Shown here: one piece after another, positions 44,802-53,186 of the stretch
Layout: each line of letters starts with the position of its first letter
Numbering within the stretch: the first letter of the stretch is position 1
NCBI GenBank assembly: GCA_965116445.1
Contig: OZ220688.1
Location: 3,162,001-3,226,000, forward strand
Length of the DNA stretch: 64,000 nucleotides
Source: Multivorans sp965116445
GTDB taxonomy: Bacteria; Acidobacteriota; Thermoanaerobaculia; Multivoradales; Multivoraceae
Direction of reading: 5' to 3'
The notes under the pieces: model-generated
The model's database searches: none
What the model saw: only the letters and a program-made list of their open reading frames with translations
What the model was told of the DNA's origin: nothing
Made by a program: the position numbers and the translations under genes

Positions 44802-45308
44802 TCAGTCGTTCGAGGTTTCGGCGGCCGGACTCCTGGTCGGTTCGGCCCGTGTCGTGGTCGCGATCAGCCACTGCATTTCGAGGCCGGCCGTGCGATGGAC
44901 GGAGTACTCGGCGACGCGCGGATCGCCCACGATGCGCAGGAACTCCGCGCGCGAGGGGTACTCGACCAGGGCGATCGAGTGGAAGCGCTCCTCCGTGTCT
45001 CCGATCACCATCGAGTCGACCCGGCCGGACCAGATCACACGGGCGCCCTGGGAGGTGATCCACTGAACCATCTGGGCGCCGTACCTTCCGTAGGCCTCCT
45101 CGCCGGAGAGGCCTTCGTCGGGAGCGTCGGCCTCGTCCTTGAACCGGAGCAGGTTGACCATGACGACCGGGCCGTCGGCCGGTCCCTTCTGGAGTTCCTC
45201 GATCTGATCGGGGCGGGAGGCGATCTGACCCGTCGCGGCGGTGCCGGCGGCGAGAGTGGCCACGACGAAGAAGGCGATGCACGTTGCGACGGAGAGCTTG
45301 CGGTTCAT
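44802..45308 (-). CDS. exported DUF1330 domain protein
   Basis: A 168-residue protein with a signal peptide (AFFVVATLAAGTAATGQ) and a DUF1330-type ferredoxin-like domain: GPVVMVNLLRFKDEAD, EAYGRYGAQMVQWITSQGA, HSIALVEYPSRAEFLRIVGDPRV and a C-terminal TAGLEMQWLIATT. The family is an alpha-beta barrel dimer of unknown role. It heads the minus-strand group that continues with cytochrome c and the PQQ enzymes. Confidence 0.85.
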   Translation of the reverse strand: MNRKLSVATCIAFFVVATLAAGTAATGQIASRPDQIEELQKGPADGPVVMVNLLRFKDEADAPDEGLSGEEAYGRYGAQMVQWITSQGARVIWSGRVDSMVIGDTEERFHSIALVEYPSRAEFLRIVGDPRVAEYSVHRTAGLEMQWLIATTTRAEPTRSPAAETSND

Positions 45309-45331
45309 GGCGGCTCCTTTGGGGTGAGACT

Positions 45332-46600
45332 TCAGGCGGATCTAGCCGCCAACGGTTGGAGTTTCATGTAGGTGAGCGAACGCCACAGCCACTCCAGCGG
45401 TCCGAAGCGGAAGCGAGCCAGCCACCACGGCGACCAGAGCAGTTGGAGCACCCAGATCAGGACGACGAGTGCGATCTGGCCGAGGCGACCTGTCTGCTCG
45501 AACAGGCCGAGGCCATGGCCGTAGAAGATCAGGGTGCAGATCACGCTCTGAGTGATGTAGTTCGTGAACGCCATCCGTCCGGCGGCCTGAAGCCGGCGCT
45601 GCAGGCCCGGCAGCCAGCCGTTCAGCACCGCAAGCATGACCACGGCGACGTAGCCGAGGAAGACGCCGAGCGAGCCGATGTAGTTGAACGTCTGTCCCTG
45701 GAACTGCGAGTGCTCGAACGCGAAGTCGTGGTGCGTGTTGTAGACGACGCCGGCAACGATGATTGGCAGCCCGAGTCCGAGTCCGGCGAACGCCATTCGC
45801 CGGTAGAACGCTGAGGATCGTTTCGCGGAGAGCACGCCGAGCTTGTAGAGCCCCATGCCGACCAGCATCAGGCCGCCGGAGCGCCAGAGGAAGACCAGCA
45901 GGAAGACGCTCGTTTCCAACCCGATGGCCATCGGGACCCGCTCGGACATCTGGCCGAGCCAGCCCGACTGGTAGGCCGCGATCTCGGCTTCCGCTGCCGC
46001 CGCCGCCGGCGCCCAGCCCTGCTTCATTGCGTCATCTACCTCTGGAGGCCAGTACTGCATCGACCACGCGGTGAACAGGAAGATGACCGGCGTGACGGCG
46101 GTCATGGCGAAGCCCGCGATCAAGAGCTTCTTCGGCTTCAGGTTGCGCAGGCTGTACAGGATGAAGCCGCACAACGCGTACGGCACCAGGATGTCGCCGT
46201 ACCAGATCAGGTGGGCGTGAGCGAGGCCCAGGACCAGCAGCCAGAACTGCCGCCTGTAGTGGACGCCGGTGGCCGACGCGTTGCGGGCGGCGGCTCGCTC
46301 TGCCATGAGCGCCATGCCGGCGCCGAACAGCATCGAGAAGATCGACATGAACTTCGTGTCGAAGAACACGTGGGACAGGAGCCACACCGCGAAACCGGCG
46401 CCTTCCGCCTTGTCGTTCGCCGTGGGATTGAAGTAAGCCGCCGAGATCATCGAGTAGCTCTGCACGTTCATCGCCAGGATGCCGAGCACGGCGAACCCGC
46501 GCAGGACGTCGATGGCCGCGATCCGTTCGCCGGCCCTGACCGGGGCGGCCTTCGGTGCGGCGGCGGCTTCGGTGGGTCGGTCGGCTGCTGTCATGGCCAT
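45332..46600 (-). CDS. DUF418/YeiB-like membrane protein
   Basis: A 422-residue polytopic membrane protein. It has the start RIAAIDVLRGFAVLGILAMN, the typical opening of the DUF418 and heparan-alpha-glucosaminide acyltransferase-like group. A C-terminal block with FTNYITQSVICTLIFYG and RFRFGPLEWLWRSLTYMK is the DUF418 signature. A transport or acyl-transfer role is suspected for the family. The gene lies between the DUF1330 and hydrolase genes, all on the minus strand. Confidence 0.88.
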   Translation of the reverse strand: MAMTAADRPTEAAAAPKAAPVRAGERIAAIDVLRGFAVLGILAMNVQSYSMISAAYFNPTANDKAEGAGFAVWLLSHVFFDTKFMSIFSMLFGAGMALMAERAAARNASATGVHYRRQFWLLVLGLAHAHLIWYGDILVPYALCGFILYSLRNLKPKKLLIAGFAMTAVTPVIFLFTAWSMQYWPPEVDDAMKQGWAPAAAAAEAEIAAYQSGWLGQMSERVPMAIGLETSVFLLVFLWRSGGLMLVGMGLYKLGVLSAKRSSAFYRRMAFAGLGLGLPIIVAGVVYNTHHDFAFEHSQFQGQTFNYIGSLGVFLGYVAVVMLAVLNGWLPGLQRRLQAAGRMAFTNYITQSVICTLIFYGHGLGLFEQTGRLGQIALVVLIWVLQLLWSPWWLARFRFGPLEWLWRSLTYMKLQPLAARSA

Positions 46601-46617
46601 TGTGTGGCCCCCCGGCG

Positions 46618-47523
46618 CTAGCCGGCGAGGAAGTCCCGCGCGACTGCGACGAAGTTGTCGAGCTGGTCGTGGTGGACCCAGTGCCCGGCGCCCTCGAAGT
46701 TGCGCAGTTCCGCGTTCTGGAACGCGTCGATGCGGCCGTCCTCGACCGGGTCGCTGGCCCAGCTCTCCGTGCCGCGCACGAGCAGCGTGGGGCAGGTGAT
46801 CCGGCCCCAGATGCTGCGCAGTTCCTCCTCGTCGTAGCGGTAGGGCGGGAAGGAGCGAACGTAGTTGTCGAATTTCCAGGTGTAAGTGCCGTCCTCGTTG
46901 CGCGCCATCCCGTTGACGGTGAGGTGCCGCGCCTGCTCGGGGCTCAGGAAGCTGTTCACCTCCTGCATCCGCTCGGCCGCCGCGTCGAGTGACGGGTACC
47001 GCCGCGGTTGGCGCCCGGCAAGCTTCTGCATGCTGCCGACCCAGCCTCGCATGCGCTCATCGACCGCCGCGTTGACCCGGTCACTGAGGATGCGGGGAGG
47101 CGGCCCCATGCCTTCGATCGCCAGCAGCTTGTGGACGTTGTCGGGATAGAACCCGGTGTAGTGGAGCGCGATGTTCGCGCCCAGGGAGTGAGCCACGATC
47201 CGCACCGGAAAGCGGTCGAGCGCCTCGAGCAGTTGCGCGATGTCGAGCACGAAGTCGGTGATCGCGTACATGCCGCCGATCGCCCACTCGCTGTCGCCGT
47301 GGCCGCGGAGGTCGGGGGCCACGATGTGGTAGTCGCGGCGGAGCGCGTTCGCCACCCAGTCCCAGTTGTGGGCGTGGTCCCGGCCGCCGTGAATCAGCAC
47401 CAGGGGCGGCTTGTCCTCGTTGCCCCAGCTCAAGTAGTGGAGCCGGAGGCGTTGCGAGATGTAGAACTGGGAAGACGGACCGACGATGTCCCGGAAGGGA
47501 CTGTCGCTGAAGGCTGTGCTCAC
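46618..47523 (-). CDS. alpha/beta hydrolase
   Basis: A 301-residue hydrolase. LVLIHGGRDHAHNW is the oxyanion-hole strand, VAPDLRGHGDSEW the following loop, and VAHSLGA the nucleophile elbow (Ser113). LVRGTESWASDPVEDG carries the likely acid, and GAGHWVHHDQLD the catalytic His near the C-terminus. It is cytoplasmic and probably acts on a small ester or epoxide. Substrate unknown. It is 17 bases upstream (in transcription) of the DUF418 gene. Confidence 0.9.
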   Translation of the reverse strand: MSTAFSDSPFRDIVGPSSQFYISQRLRLHYLSWGNEDKPPLVLIHGGRDHAHNWDWVANALRRDYHIVAPDLRGHGDSEWAIGGMYAITDFVLDIAQLLEALDRFPVRIVAHSLGANIALHYTGFYPDNVHKLLAIEGMGPPPRILSDRVNAAVDERMRGWVGSMQKLAGRQPRRYPSLDAAAERMQEVNSFLSPEQARHLTVNGMARNEDGTYTWKFDNYVRSFPPYRYDEEELRSIWGRITCPTLLVRGTESWASDPVEDGRIDAFQNAELRNFEGAGHWVHHDQLDNFVAVARDFLAG

Positions 47524-47605
47524 GGAGCGTCGGGCCTGGGTTCGGAGGTTGTTGCGATCATGATGTGGGCGCGGGCGCCCTCCCGTGGCGGGGCAGGAAG
47601 ATCTG

Positions 47606-48211
47606 TCATTGGCCGCTGGTGTCGGGCCTGGGTGGGTTGATCATGACGTGTGCTCCGGCCGTGCCGGGAAACATCAACCAGGGCGCGCCGGGCACCGGCC
47701 GAGTCGTGAGACCGGTCGACTCCGCGGTCGCGAAGGGCGTGTAGATGACCCAGCGCAGGTAGGCGTCCGTGACTTCGCCGGCTTCCGCATCGAAGCCGCT
47801 GCCGTGGAGGACGTAGAGGGTGCGAGGCTCGCGTGGCATCGCAAGCTTGCCCTCCGCAATCTCGCGCTCGCGAATGTCGATTCGTTCCTGGCCTTCGATG
47901 CCCTGGGCCGTCAGCTCACGACCGCGGGCCATGAACGGCTCCAGCGACTCGTGGTAGCAGGCGACGCTCCACTGGGGAGCGCCCGGCATGGCGGCCAGAC
48001 AGACCAGGTCGTTGCTGCCGGCCCGAAGTTCGACGACCTTGCCGTCGGCCGTCCAGCCGAGCACACGCGCTCCGTCCCGCCGGTCGTCCGGCGCGGCCTG
48101 AATCGCGGCCGCAAGCTGGGCCTCGGCGTCAGAGGGCTCCGCGGCCACCGAGGCCGTCGCCATACAGCCCACTGCGAGCACGGTGATCGTCGTTCTCAAG
48201 GTTCTCGTCAT
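47606..48211 (-). CDS. exported protein of unknown function
   Basis: A 201-residue protein with a signal peptide (ITVLAVGCMATASVAAEPS). The mature part has alternating strands and helices: GARVLGWTADGKVVELRAGS, LVCLAAMPGAPQWSVACYH, then LYVLHGSGFDAEAG and a final APWLMFPGTAGAHVMINPP. I do not recognise the family. Two or three cysteines suggest a disulfide. The start ATG at 48211 gives the signal peptide; the frame further upstream overlaps the divergent GST gene. Confidence 0.75.
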   Translation of the reverse strand: MTRTLRTTITVLAVGCMATASVAAEPSDAEAQLAAAIQAAPDDRRDGARVLGWTADGKVVELRAGSNDLVCLAAMPGAPQWSVACYHESLEPFMARGRELTAQGIEGQERIDIREREIAEGKLAMPREPRTLYVLHGSGFDAEAGEVTDAYLRWVIYTPFATAESTGLTTRPVPGAPWLMFPGTAGAHVMINPPRPDTSGQ

Positions 48212-48364
48212 TGCGTGCACCGTGTATCTCCTGTTGCAGCGTGAGCTTCGGGTGAGTGAGTCAGCGTATCGCGGCCGGGGCGGCGAGTCCGCTAACCTCC
48301 GGCGTTCATCTGAATGTCGGCGGTCGAGGCCGCCGCGCCGGGCTCTGCCCAGGGAGCATCGCCC

Positions 48365-49099
48365 ATGATCGATCTGCACTACTGGCCGACGCCGAACGGC
48401 AAGAAAGTCACCATCCTGCTCGAGGAGTGCGGTTTGCCGTACCGCATCGTGCCCTGCCGGATCGGCTTCGGCGACCAGTTCAAGGAAGAGTTCCTGGCCA
48501 TCTCGCCGAACAACCGGATGCCGGCGATGGTTGACCACGAGCCGGCGGACGGCGGCGAACCGATAGCACTCTTCGAGTCGGGCGCGATCATGATGTACAT
48601 CGCGGAGAAGGCCGGGCAGTTCTACCCCCGGGAGCTGCGCGCGCGTCACGAGGTGAACCAGTGGCTCATCTGGCAGATGGCGAACCAGGGGCCGAAGTCG
48701 GGTGAGTGCGGGCACTTCCGCCGCCTGCGCGACACGGAGGGCGATCAGAGCTACGCCGTGCGCCGCTTCACCGACGAGGTGAACCGTCTGTACGGCGTGA
48801 TGAACAACCGGCTATACGACCGCCGGTACCTGATCGGCGACGAGTACACGATCGCCGACATGATCTGCTACCCGTGGACGGTCCGCTGGCAGAACCAGGA
48901 GCAGGACATCGATGAGTTCCCGTATTTCAAGCGCTGGTTCGAGGAAGTCGGCGCCCGACCGGCGGTCCAGCGCGGCATGGACGTCTCGAGTGGCGAAGCG
49001 ATCGACTACGCGAACCTCTCCGACGAGGAACGCGCACGCCTCAAGAGGCTGCTCTACAACCAGCGCGCCCGGCCCGCGCCGGAGGGCGGCCTGCTGTAG
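48365..49099 (+). CDS. glutathione S-transferase family protein
   Basis: A 244-residue GST fold. The N-terminal thioredoxin-like domain has MIDLHYWPTPNGKKVTILLE, NNRMPAMVDHEP (cis-Pro) and ALFESGAIMMYIAEKAG. The helical domain has YLIGDEYTIADMICYPW. It is close to the YfcG/Ure2p-like disulfide reductase group. It is the only plus-strand gene of its surroundings, divergent from the exported protein, and is followed by the hairpin element. ATG 48365 is chosen since the frame upstream is not conserved-looking. Confidence 0.88.
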   Translation: MIDLHYWPTPNGKKVTILLEECGLPYRIVPCRIGFGDQFKEEFLAISPNNRMPAMVDHEPADGGEPIALFESGAIMMYIAEKAGQFYPRELRARHEVNQWLIWQMANQGPKSGECGHFRRLRDTEGDQSYAVRRFTDEVNRLYGVMNNRLYDRRYLIGDEYTIADMICYPWTVRWQNQEQDIDEFPYFKRWFEEVGARPAVQRGMDVSSGEAIDYANLSDEERARLKRLLYNQRARPAPEGGLL

Positions 49100-49133
49100 C
49101 GGCGCCGCAGAGCCGGAGCGCCGCGGCAGCGGG

Positions 49134-49165
49134 GTGCCGCAGCGGCGGAGTGCCGCAGCGGCGGA
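49134..49165 (+). repeat. two tandem 16-base units beside hairpin element 1
   Basis: GTGCCGCAGCGGCGGA occurs twice in a row (49134-49149 and 49150-49165) between the GST gene and the hairpin element. No coding frame is implied. Confidence 0.7.
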
Positions 49166-49174
49166 GCGGAGGAC

Positions 49175-49372
49175 GCACCCGCCCGTCTTGGGTCAGGAGG
49201 GGTCGGCTCCCAGGTGGCGTGAGCGCCTGAGAAGGAGATGGGAGGGGGTGGGCGCTCACTCCGCTTCACTCGCTCCGGTTGGGCGGTGGTTAGGGCAACG
49301 TCGTCGAGGGTCGCTCGTTCAGAGGCACCTGGGAGCCGACCCCTCCTGACCCGACTGGGCTGGACGTCGTCG
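49175..49372 (+). repeat. hairpin element 1 (27-bp perfect arms)
   Basis: Arms at 49190-49216 and 49326-49352 are perfect inverted repeats of 27 bases around a 109-base loop. The loop holds a smaller stem (GTGAGCGCC/GGCGCTCAC) and the sequence CGCTCCGGTTGGGCG. A GCACCCGCC box precedes the left arm and GGCTGGACG follows the right arm. All these marks recur in element 2 (52963-53158) with the same order and size, but the arm sequences differ. The gap 49100-49510 contains no gene that I can support. Confidence 0.8.
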
Positions 49373-49434
49373 AGCAGCCTTTACGTCGTCTGGGTTGCAG
49401 TAGAGCGCTTCGCCGCGACAACTTGCGTTTCGCT

Positions 49435-49482
49435 GGGTACGCCGGCCTCTGGCCGGCATCAGGCGCGATGCCGCGAAGCGGC
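49435..49482 (+). repeat. GC-rich REP-like palindromic repeat, copy 2
   Basis: The sequence begins GGGTACGCCGGC and has GCCGGC boxes and a GCCGC-GAA-GCGGC stem, in the same order as the unit at 13822. It lies between hairpin element 1 and the end of the convergent sulfotransferase gene. Confidence 0.5.
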
Positions 49483-49510
49483 GAGCGCGAGACGCGCCCG
49501 GCGAAGTCAG

Positions 49511-50422
49511 TCAGCCGTTCGACAGCTTCGCAACTGCGCTGCGGAGTTCCGTGTAGGACCCGTGACCTGTGGCCGGTTCCACGATGCGCTTCCACTCCCG
49601 GTTCCAGACTTCGAGGACCTCGGGTGGTACCTCACGGGAACCTTCGCCGGACTTGCCCTCGCGGACTTTCGAGGTGGTGCCGGAGGCGGGCAGGCCGCAG
49701 GCGGCGTTGCGGGCGTTGCGGACCAGGTGGTCGTCGAACCTGGAACCGTTTTCCCGCATGAAGTCGATCGATGCCTGGCGCGCCGCGATACGGACGTTGG
49801 GGTGCTCCGGGTCGAGTCCGAGAAACCGCGCGACGCGGGCGGTAGCGGTCGGAAGGTCGGCGACGACGTCCTCGAAGCAGAGCCAGAGCGTGTCCGGGTT
49901 TAGGCGCTCGGGCCACCAGGACACGAGATGCTCCCAGTAGCGGCCGCTGCGGGTGCCGTGGAGGACGAAGTCGAGGGCGAAGTCGCGGATCGAGACGGTT
50001 CCAGGCTCGAAGACCCAGCCGCTGAAGAAGTGGAAGAAGGAGACGAGCGAATCGACCGGGTCGCGGACGACGAAGATGTTGCGTCCGTCCTTCGGGGCCA
50101 GGTCCCGGCTCAGGTGGGTCTTGAACGCCCTCGGCTCGGCCTGCTGCGGGGCCTCCAGGTCGAGGCCCAGGTCGTGGGCAAGCTCAAGCCACGGCACGAC
50201 CTCCGTGATCTCGTCGAAGTTCATGTCGCCGCCGGTGCGGAGACCGTGGACGATCTGCTGCATCAGGGTCGTACCGGCCTTGGGGTAGGTGGCGATCAGG
50301 ACGTCGGTCGGCTGCAGTCGGAAGTTCAGCCCCTTTTCGATCCCTTCCCGTGTGGAGAAGCCGGCCATGCGGCGGCGGATACCGTCGGCGGTGGTCGCGC
50401 GGCGCGGTGTCGAGCCGTTCAC
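49511..50422 (-). CDS. sulfotransferase domain protein
   Basis: A 303-residue PAPS-dependent sulfotransferase of the cytosolic type. The 5'-phosphosulfate loop reads TYPKAGTTLMQQIV (about residues 44-57), and the 3'-phosphate site reads FVVRDPVDSLVSFFHF (about 117-132). A later RxGxxG-like part (FMRENGSRFDDH) completes the fold. It would sulfate a hydroxyl on a small molecule or lipid. It overlaps the exonuclease gene upstream by 4 bases, so they are coexpressed. Confidence 0.87.
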   Translation of the reverse strand: MNGSTPRRATTADGIRRRMAGFSTREGIEKGLNFRLQPTDVLIATYPKAGTTLMQQIVHGLRTGGDMNFDEITEVVPWLELAHDLGLDLEAPQQAEPRAFKTHLSRDLAPKDGRNIFVVRDPVDSLVSFFHFFSGWVFEPGTVSIRDFALDFVLHGTRSGRYWEHLVSWWPERLNPDTLWLCFEDVVADLPTATARVARFLGLDPEHPNVRIAARQASIDFMRENGSRFDDHLVRNARNAACGLPASGTTSKVREGKSGEGSREVPPEVLEVWNREWKRIVEPATGHGSYTELRSAVAKLSNG

Positions 50423-51228
50423 TCCAGCACCTCGGCCGAGAGGTCGACGCCCACGGGGCAGTGGTCGGAACCGGTGACCCGGGTGGAGATGAAGGCGCGC
50501 GTAACGAAGTGCATGGCCGCTTCGGAGGCGAGCACGAGGTCGATCCGCCAGCCGACGTTGCGCTCACGGGCATGGAACGCCTGCTTCCACCAGCTATAGC
50601 GCACCGTGTCCGGGTGCAGGCTGCGGAAGGTGTCGACCCAGCCGGCGTCGAGCCAGCGCTCGAGTTCCTCGCATTCTTCGGGCAGGAACCCGGAGTTCTT
50701 CCGGTTCTGCCTGGGCCGCGCCAGGTCGATCGGCTGCGGCGCGGTGTTGAAGTCGCCCATCACGAGGACGCGGTAGCCGGCCTGCCTGGCCTGATCGAGC
50801 TGATCGAACAGCGCGCGGTAGAAGTCCAGCTTGTACGGGACGCGGCTGTTGTCCCGCTTGCTGCCGCTGCCCTTGGGGAAGTAGACGTTGGCGACGAGCA
50901 GTTGCCCGAAGAGAGCCAGTTGAAGACGACCCTCGGCGTCGAAGCGGTGCTCGTCGAGGGAAGTGCGCACCCAGGTCGGCTTCAGGCGCGAGTAGAGGCC
51001 GACGCCCGAGTAGCCGGGGCGCTCGGCGCTGAAGAAGTTCGTGTGCCAGCGGGTCGGCTTTCGCAGTTCCGGCAGCAACTGTTCGGCGCGGGCCTTCGTC
51101 TCCTGCAGGCCGACGATCTGGGCCCGGCTGGTTCCCAGCCAGTCGAGGAAGCCCTTGCGCCCGCACGCGCGCAGACCGTTCACGTTCCAGGAGACGACGC
51201 GGATGCGGCGCCGGTGGCGGGGGCTCAG
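50419..51228 (-). CDS. xthA: exodeoxyribonuclease III
   Basis: A 269-residue EEP nuclease: RVVSWNVNGLRACGRKGFLDW at the N-terminus, IVGLQETKA (Glu), GYSGVGLYSR, LVMGDFNTAPQPIDL (Asp, Asn), RNVGWRIDLVLAS and GSDHCPVGVDL (Asp-His). It acts as an AP endonuclease and 3' exonuclease in base-excision repair. The conserved WNVNG must lie near the N-terminus. The only plausible start is CTG 51228, which overlaps the stop of the GNAT gene as CTGA; no ATG, GTG or TTG is nearby in frame. Confidence 0.9.
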   Translation of the reverse strand: MSPRHRRRIRVVSWNVNGLRACGRKGFLDWLGTSRAQIVGLQETKARAEQLLPELRKPTRWHTNFFSAERPGYSGVGLYSRLKPTWVRTSLDEHRFDAEGRLQLALFGQLLVANVYFPKGSGSKRDNSRVPYKLDFYRALFDQLDQARQAGYRVLVMGDFNTAPQPIDLARPRQNRKNSGFLPEECEELERWLDAGWVDTFRSLHPDTVRYSWWKQAFHARERNVGWRIDLVLASEAAMHFVTRAFISTRVTGSDHCPVGVDLSAEVLE

Positions 51229-51806
51229 TTGCCGCTCCGGTCCCCCGGGTCGACGTCGTACGACATGATCATCATGTCGCGCGTGCGCCCGGAGCGATCG
51301 ATCACCCAGTCCGTGAGCAGGGCTTCGGGCGAGAAGCCGAGCCGTTCGAAGAGCCGGCGGGCGCCGATCTGCTCGCGCGTCATCTGCGCCACGATCTTGA
51401 GCAGGCCGAGATCGTGGGCGATATCGAAGACGCGCTGGGTCAGGACCCGTCCGAGCCCGGAGCGGCGGTGTCCCTCGGCGATGATCACCCGGATCTCGCC
51501 CATGTGGCTCATCCACTGCAGGCTTCGCAGATTGAGGCTTCCATAGCCCACGAGTTCGTCGTCGTAGTAGGCCAGGGTCGTGAAGCGGCTGCCTGAACTC
51601 GCGTCGCGGATCCAGCCCTCGACCACGTCCGGGTCGGTGAGGTCGGAGCGCAGGAACTGCAGGTCGATCTCGGGCAGGGCGCGGGCCAGACCCACGATGT
51701 CGTCGCGGGCTTCGGGTCGCAGGCGGCGCAGGTCGTATGTGCGGTCGCCGCACTGGACCTTTTCGACGGATTCGGTGTTCACGGGCCGCTCGGTCAAACA
51801 CTGCAA
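51225..51806 (-). CDS. GNAT family N-acetyltransferase
   Basis: A 193-residue GNAT protein. The acetyl-CoA binding core reads GEIRVIIAEGHRRSGLGRVLTQ (motif V..R..G.G), preceded by VGYGSLNLRSLQWM and followed by ARRLFERLGFSPEALL. Substrate unknown. It is divergent from the SDR gene, with 57 bases between the start codons, and its stop overlaps xthA. Confidence 0.87.
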   Translation of the reverse strand: MQCLTERPVNTESVEKVQCGDRTYDLRRLRPEARDDIVGLARALPEIDLQFLRSDLTDPDVVEGWIRDASSGSRFTTLAYYDDELVGYGSLNLRSLQWMSHMGEIRVIIAEGHRRSGLGRVLTQRVFDIAHDLGLLKIVAQMTREQIGARRLFERLGFSPEALLTDWVIDRSGRTRDMMIMSYDVDPGDRSGN

Positions 51807-51862
51807 AGCTAGCAGGTTCGCCGTCGGGTATCGTCGCGCGAACCAAACGAAGGAGAAACTGC

Positions 51863-52942
51863 ATGGCTCCGATTCCGAAGGGCGGCACGGTCGCGGTGAC
51901 CGGCGCCGCTGGTTTCGTTGGCGGTTGGACGGTTCGATTGCTCCTGGACGAGGGCTACCGGGTGCGCGCTTGCGTGCGTGACGCGAACGATCCGGCGAAG
52001 ACGACGTTTCTTCGCGAGATGAACGGCTTCGCCTCGGGCCGGCTCACGATTCACTCGGCGAACCTGGACGAGGCGGGTTGCTTCGACGACATCTTCGCCG
52101 GCTGCCACGGCGTCGCCCACATCGCGCACGTCAGCGACTACAACGACTTCGACTACGTGAAGAACGTGTGCGACCACATCGTCGCGAGCATCGAGAAGTC
52201 GGGCTCGGTCACGCGGGTTGTCGTCACCTCGAGCATCGCCGCGGTGATCATGGAGGCCGACATATACGAGTTCGTTCGGCGGCCCGTCCTGTACGAGGAC
52301 CGCTATCCGGACGAGTCGAATCCGAAGCGGACGCCGGAGCGTGGCCACGGCTACTCGATGAGCAAGATCTACGCTCAGAAGGCGTTCAGCGAGGCGGCGG
52401 AGAAGAGCGGCCGCTGGGATGCGATCACGTGCTGCCCGGGCGACAACGTGGGCCCCATCCTGTCGGCCCACCAGAAGGACAAGGGCCCCTGGCAGCACAA
52501 CATCGAGCTCATGCTGCTCGGCGAGTGCGCGCAGAACCAGGCCTACCGGCCGTGGATGACGGTGGACGTGCGCGACGACGCGGAGTGCCACATCCGGCTG
52601 CTCGAGAGCATCAACGTCAAGAACGGCGAGCGCTACATCGCCTGGTCGGCGGACGCGGTGCGGGTGGAGGAGATCAACAACGGCATCGACCGTCTGCTGC
52701 CGGAACTCCGCCATGACACGCCGGAGGTCGAGGACGGCCATCCCGAGCACATCCAGAAGCGGGAAGAGGAACTGCGCGGCATCTGGGCCGGCGTCGAACT
52801 GCGCAACGACCGGATGCGCGAGGCGACCGGAGTCACCTTCCGACCCTTCGACGAGTCGCTGCGCGACTGCGTCGAATCGCTGCTGGCGGTTGCTGGGGTG
52901 GAGCCGAAACGGCGGCCGGAGCCGGAGGGCGGTGGCGAGTAG
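51863..52942 (+). CDS. NAD-dependent epimerase/dihydroflavonol reductase-like SDR
   Basis: A 359-residue extended short-chain dehydrogenase/reductase. The cofactor loop is GTVAVTGAAGFVGGW (about residues 8-22). VVTSSIAAVIM and YSMSK supply the catalytic Ser/Tyr/Lys set, and the substrate region follows (CPGDNVGPILSAH). It probably reduces a carbonyl of a secondary metabolite or sterol-like substrate. ATG 51863 follows AAGGAG, with a TATCGT -10-like box about 40 bases upstream. Hairpin element 2 begins 20 bases after its stop. Confidence 0.88.
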   Translation: MAPIPKGGTVAVTGAAGFVGGWTVRLLLDEGYRVRACVRDANDPAKTTFLREMNGFASGRLTIHSANLDEAGCFDDIFAGCHGVAHIAHVSDYNDFDYVKNVCDHIVASIEKSGSVTRVVVTSSIAAVIMEADIYEFVRRPVLYEDRYPDESNPKRTPERGHGYSMSKIYAQKAFSEAAEKSGRWDAITCCPGDNVGPILSAHQKDKGPWQHNIELMLLGECAQNQAYRPWMTVDVRDDAECHIRLLESINVKNGERYIAWSADAVRVEEINNGIDRLLPELRHDTPEVEDGHPEHIQKREEELRGIWAGVELRNDRMREATGVTFRPFDESLRDCVESLLAVAGVEPKRRPEPEGGGE

Positions 52943-52962
52943 CGGCACTGGCGGCACGGGCT

Positions 52963-53158
52963 GCACCCGCCGGTCCGGGGCCCCGAGGGGAGGGTCCCAG
53001 CGACCGCTCGCACTTGTTCGGATGGAGGGAGGCTGGTGCTCGCTGCGGTCGGCTGCGCTCCGGTTGGGCGCAGGTTGTTTCGAGGTCGTCGGCCGTCGCT
53101 TGCCGACAGCTTCGCTGGGACCCTCCCCTCGGGGCCCCGGACCGGCTGGACGGCGTCG
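52963..53158 (+). repeat. hairpin element 2 (35-bp perfect arms)
   Basis: Arms at 52969-53003 and 53112-53146 are perfect inverted repeats of 35 bases around a 108-base loop with CGCTCCGGTTGGGCG at the same place as in element 1. An inner GACCGC/GCGGTC pairing is possible. The same GCACCCGCC box precedes the left arm and GGCTGGACG follows the right arm. The arms differ from element 1 at many places, yet both pair perfectly, so changes are compensated. Confidence 0.8.
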
Positions 53159-53186
53159 GGCTGCCGGTCGGCTCGTTGCGGGCTTG

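Noticed and set aside
52713..53099. Upstream extension of the diheme cytochrome frame
   Set aside because: It overlaps the end of the SDR gene and hairpin element 2 with no signal peptide or motif at its start.
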